This document shows, one piece after another, positions 61,650 through 64,000 of a DNA stretch of 64,000 bases. Every line of letters begins with the position of its first letter. Within the stretch, counting starts at the first letter, position 1. Both the position numbers and the translations under genes were made by a program. This DNA comes from Arachidicoccus sp. BS20 (GTDB lineage: Bacteria; Bacteroidota; Bacteroidia; Chitinophagales; Chitinophagaceae). Location: the NCBI RefSeq assembly GCF_001659705.1, contig NZ_CP015971.1, positions 2,979,029 to 3,043,028 of the forward strand, in the 5' to 3' direction. The notes beneath the pieces were generated by a model, which did not search any database, was not told the origin of the DNA, and saw nothing but the letters and a program-made list of their open reading frames with translations.

Positions 61650-63200
61650 CTAAAAAAATCCGAGTTTCTGTTTGTTATAAGAAATCAGCATATTTTTCGT
61701 TTGACGATAATGACCGAGCATCATTTTATGGTTTTCCCTTCCGATGCCCGATTGCTTGTAACCGCCGAACGGCGCGCCTGCGGGATAAGAATGATATTGA
61801 TTTACCCAAACTCTTCCTGCCTGCACAGCACGTGGTACGCGGTACAATTCGTGCGCGTCGCGTGTCCAAACGCCCGCACCTAAACCATACATCGTATCGT
61901 TTGCAATTTCAATGGCTTCTTCTACTGTTTTGAAAGTGGTTACCGCCAATACAGGCCCGAAAATTTCTTCCTGGAAAATGCGCATTTTATTATTGCCTTT
62001 GAACAAAGTCGGCTGGATATAATAGCCGCCTTCGAGTTCGCCGCCAAGCCGGTTTTCATCGCCGCCTGTCAATAGTTCCGCGCCTTCTTCTTTACCGAGT
62101 TTCAGGTAAGACATGATTTTGTCTTTCTGAATTTTTGATGCCTGTGCGCCCATCATCACGGTCGGGTCGAGCGGATTGCCTACTTTAATTTTGTTTACGC
62201 GTTCAACCACGCGCGCAATGAATTTATCGTAGATATCTTCCTGAATCAACAAGCGCGAAGGACAAGTACAAATTTCGCCTTGATTCAATGCAAATAAAAC
62301 TGCACCTTCAATGGCTTTATCCAGATATTCATCATCGGCATCCATTACAGAATTAAAGAAAATGTTGGGCGATTTTCCGCCGAGTTCCAATGTTACGGGA
62401 ATAATATTTTCCGTCGCATATTGCATAACCAAACGACCTGTTGCAGTCGAACCTGTAAACGCAGCTTTTGCCACCTTCGGATTTGTAACTAACGGACGAC
62501 CGAGTTCCGCACCGAAACCGTTCACAATATTGACAACGCCTGCGGGAATCAAGTCTTCAATCAGTTCCATCAAAACCATAATGGAAACAGGCGTGCTTTC
62601 GGCAGGTTTCAACACTACGCAATTGCCTGCGGCAAGCGCCGGTGCAAGTTTCCATACAGCCATTAAAATCGGAAAATTCCAAGGGATAATTTGTGCTACA
62701 ACTCCCAAAGGTTCTTGAATAATTAAAGAAACCGTGTCTTTATCCAACTCTGTTGCAGAGCCTTCTTCCGCGCGGATAACGCCGGCAAAATAACGGAAGT
62801 GGTCAATTGCCAAAGGGATATCTGCATTCAGCGTTTCGCGTATGGGTTTACCATTGTCGATAGTTTCCACTTCGGCAATTTTTTGCAGGTTTTGTTCCAT
62901 TCTGTCTGCGATTTTATTCAGCATAATGCTGCGCTCTGTAGCCGAAGTATTTTTCCACGTTTTGAACGCTTCGGTTGCGGCATCAACGGCGAGCGAAATA
63001 TCTTCTTTGGAAGAATGCGCCACTTGCGTAAACACTTTTCCGTTGATGGGCGAAACTACGTCGAAGTATTTTCCGTTTACGGGCGCAGTCCATTTTCCGC
63101 CGATATAATTGTTGTATTTTTCCTTAAATGAAGGAAATGCAATATGATTATTTGCTTCTTTTTTGTCCTCAACAAGCGGACTTTCTAATACGTCTGACAT
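61650..63200 (-). CDS. NAD(P)-dependent aldehyde dehydrogenase (AldB/ExaC type)
   Basis: A 516-aa enzyme from the ATG at 63200; an in-frame TTG eight codons upstream is less likely. Motifs: [40 protein letters not shown], the cofactor loop [11 protein letters not shown], the general-base Glu in [14 protein letters not shown], and the catalytic Cys311 in [14 protein letters not shown], whose CTCPSR form is that of E. coli AldB and acetaldehyde dehydrogenases of ethanol metabolism. [10 protein letters not shown] and [20 protein letters not shown] complete the fold. It oxidises short-chain aldehydes to acids. A divergent AraC-type gene and a downstream DUF779 gene make the usual module. Confidence 0.95.
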   Translation of the reverse strand: MSDVLESPLVEDKKEANNHIAFPSFKEKYNNYIGGKWTAPVNGKYFDVVSPINGKVFTQVAHSSKEDISLAVDAATEAFKTWKNTSATERSIMLNKIADRMEQNLQKIAEVETIDNGKPIRETLNADIPLAIDHFRYFAGVIRAEEGSATELDKDTVSLIIQEPLGVVAQIIPWNFPILMAVWKLAPALAAGNCVVLKPAESTPVSIMVLMELIEDLIPAGVVNIVNGFGAELGRPLVTNPKVAKAAFTGSTATGRLVMQYATENIIPVTLELGGKSPNIFFNSVMDADDEYLDKAIEGAVLFALNQGEICTCPSRLLIQEDIYDKFIARVVERVNKIKVGNPLDPTVMMGAQASKIQKDKIMSYLKLGKEEGAELLTGGDENRLGGELEGGYYIQPTLFKGNNKMRIFQEEIFGPVLAVTTFKTVEEAIEIANDTMYGLGAGVWTRDAHELYRVPRAVQAGRVWVNQYHSYPAGAPFGGYKQSGIGRENHKMMLGHYRQTKNMLISYNKQKLGFF

Positions 63201-63330
63201 AATCTTTATTTTTTGTTTGCTCAAAGCTACCTAACATTTGGTTGTATAAATAGTAAAAAAATGCAGGAAAATAGCAGAATAATCGCATTAGATTTTTGTA
63301 AACAAAACGATGAAAAGTACAGCAATATTT

Positions 63331-63493
63331 AACCACACAGAAACATAGAATTTTCATCTTTGATGAAAACCTTTGTGCAACTTAGTGTTTACTTCGAGCT
63401 TCTTTGTGGAATAGCTGTATCACAGAGTTGCACTAAGATTTCATAGAGTTACACAAAGTGTTTTTTATCTATAAACTATGTTTCTATGTGGTT
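63331..63493. repeat. Long imperfect palindrome between ALDH and AraC genes
   Basis: AACCACACAGAAACATAG (63331-63348) and CTATGTTTCTATGTGGTT (63476-63493) are reverse complements with one mismatch. Further in, CTTTGTGCAACTTAGTG faces CACTAAG...GTTACACAAAG. The 163-bp element thus folds on itself like a MITE or dispersed palindrome. It lies in the 393-bp gap between divergent genes; the rest of the gap holds the promoter at 63526-63555. Confidence 0.7.
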
Positions 63494-63525
63494 ACAATTG
63501 TTTCAAAATTAACAGATGAAATATA

Positions 63526-63555
63526 TTTGGAAAGAAATATAAAACCTTACATTTG
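63526..63555 (+). promoter_or_regulatory. Bacteroidota-type promoter of the AraC gene
   Basis: TTTG (63526-63529), an 18-bp spacer and TACATTTG (63548-63555) match the -33/-7 consensus fully in sequence; the spacer is one shorter than typical. The start codon lies 39 bp further on. Confidence 0.55.
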
Positions 63556-63593
63556 TATGTAAACCGATTTGCGTAAAAATTTAATCTCAAGTC

Positions 63594-64000
63594 ATGTCGC
63601 GCAAAGCATTATTAAAACCGCTGCAACTCAGCCCCGTTCGTACTTTGGACACTTTAGTCGAGAGCCGAAAACGCTATTCGTTCCGCGATTGCGAACTGGA
63701 TATTTATGAAACGCATACATCGGTAAAAAACGTGTCGCTCAAGTTCAGTGATTTTGCATTTACAAGCATGATTCGCGGCAAAAAAGAACTGAAGATTACG
63801 GACAAAAGTGAAAAGTTTGAATACTTGCCGGGCGAAAGCGTGATAATGCTGCCGGGCGAAGAAATGCTTATTGATTTTCCCGAAGCGGACACGCAGCCGT
63901 CGCAATGCCTCGCACTTTCTATCAGCAAGGATTTTATTAAAAATACGGTGGATTATCTGAACGGAAATTTTCCGAAAGCAGATAACGAATCGCAATGGAA
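63594..64000 (+). CDS. AraC-type transcriptional regulator, N-terminal part (runs off the window)
   Basis: The first 135 codons of a gene that continues beyond the window. The sequence SRKALLKPLQLSPVRTLDTL, then ESRKRYSFRDCELDIYETH and KFEYLPGESVIMLPGEEML, resembles the N-terminal ligand-binding domain of AraC_N-type regulators (PF06719). The DNA-binding half is not visible. Divergent orientation to the aldehyde dehydrogenase gene suggests it controls it; AraC regulators frequently accompany this ALDH-DUF779 pair. ATG at 63594 follows a good promoter. Confidence 0.75.
   Translation, partial: MSRKALLKPLQLSPVRTLDTLVESRKRYSFRDCELDIYETHTSVKNVSLKFSDFAFTSMIRGKKELKITDKSEKFEYLPGESVIMLPGEEMLIDFPEADTQPSQCLALSISKDFIKNTVDYLNGNFPKADNESQW

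Overview
The window looks like a chromosome segment of a Bacteroidota bacterium, most likely a member of the Chitinophagaceae. The grounds are several SusC/SusD pairs, a type IX secretion (T9SS) sorting domain, Bacteroidetes-type conjugative transposon genes (TraM, TraN), LytS/LytTR regulation, AT-rich leaders with few Shine-Dalgarno sites, and promoters of the TTTG / TAnnTTTG type. The family assignment is inference; no rRNA or tRNA gene was seen.

Positions 1-24,000 are a decayed mobile element carrying cargo. Its left part (1-4.6 kb) holds an antitoxin-like HTH fragment, an excisionase-like protein, a winged-helix-like protein, a DUF3945-like protein, an MT-A70 methyltransferase, TraN and a 5'-truncated TraM. 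Its right part (21.3-24.0 kb) holds a DUF932 protein, two small overlapping ORFs, a hairpin-rich intergenic region and the tail of another element gene. Two pieces of cargo lie between. The first is an Rhs island (6.4-16.0 kb): a 2443-aa SpvB/FG-GAP/YD-repeat protein, a candidate immunity lipoprotein, a 355-aa secreted protein and a small T9SS protein. The second is a compact RiPP cluster (16.1-21.3 kb): a 65-aa precursor with a nisin-like FNLN leader motif but no cysteine, a LytS-type kinase, a LytTR regulator and a full-length LanB dehydratase. No LanC, transporter or protease gene is present. A 379-bp segment carrying the precursor gene and the start of the kinase gene is repeated at 4755-5133 and 16098-16476, flanking the Rhs island.

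The element ends at about 23.98 kb inside a SusC gene, whose C-terminal part and SusD partner survive to its right. A chromosomal stretch follows (26-38.5 kb): an LLM flavin oxidoreductase, a membrane EEP-family hydrolase, a GH43 enzyme, an ECF sigma / anti-sigma-like / beta-barrel operon, a GH20 hexosaminidase, FabH, a YtxH-holin-unknown cassette, two tandemly duplicated Spy-like secreted proteins and a DUF4468-like protein.

Two glycan loci come next. At 38.5-44.9 kb a ROK regulator, SusC and SusD form a unit without enzymes. At 46.1-61.1 kb a beta-propeller/LuxR sensor regulator sits beside SusC, SusD, two glucoamylase-like (PF10091, GH144-type) enzymes, a GH43-discoidin-Fn3 protein and a GH3 beta-glucosidase. 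That gene set fits a beta-1,2-glucan utilization locus. The window closes with DUF779, an AldB-like aldehyde dehydrogenase and the start of an AraC regulator, interspersed with REP-like inverted repeats.
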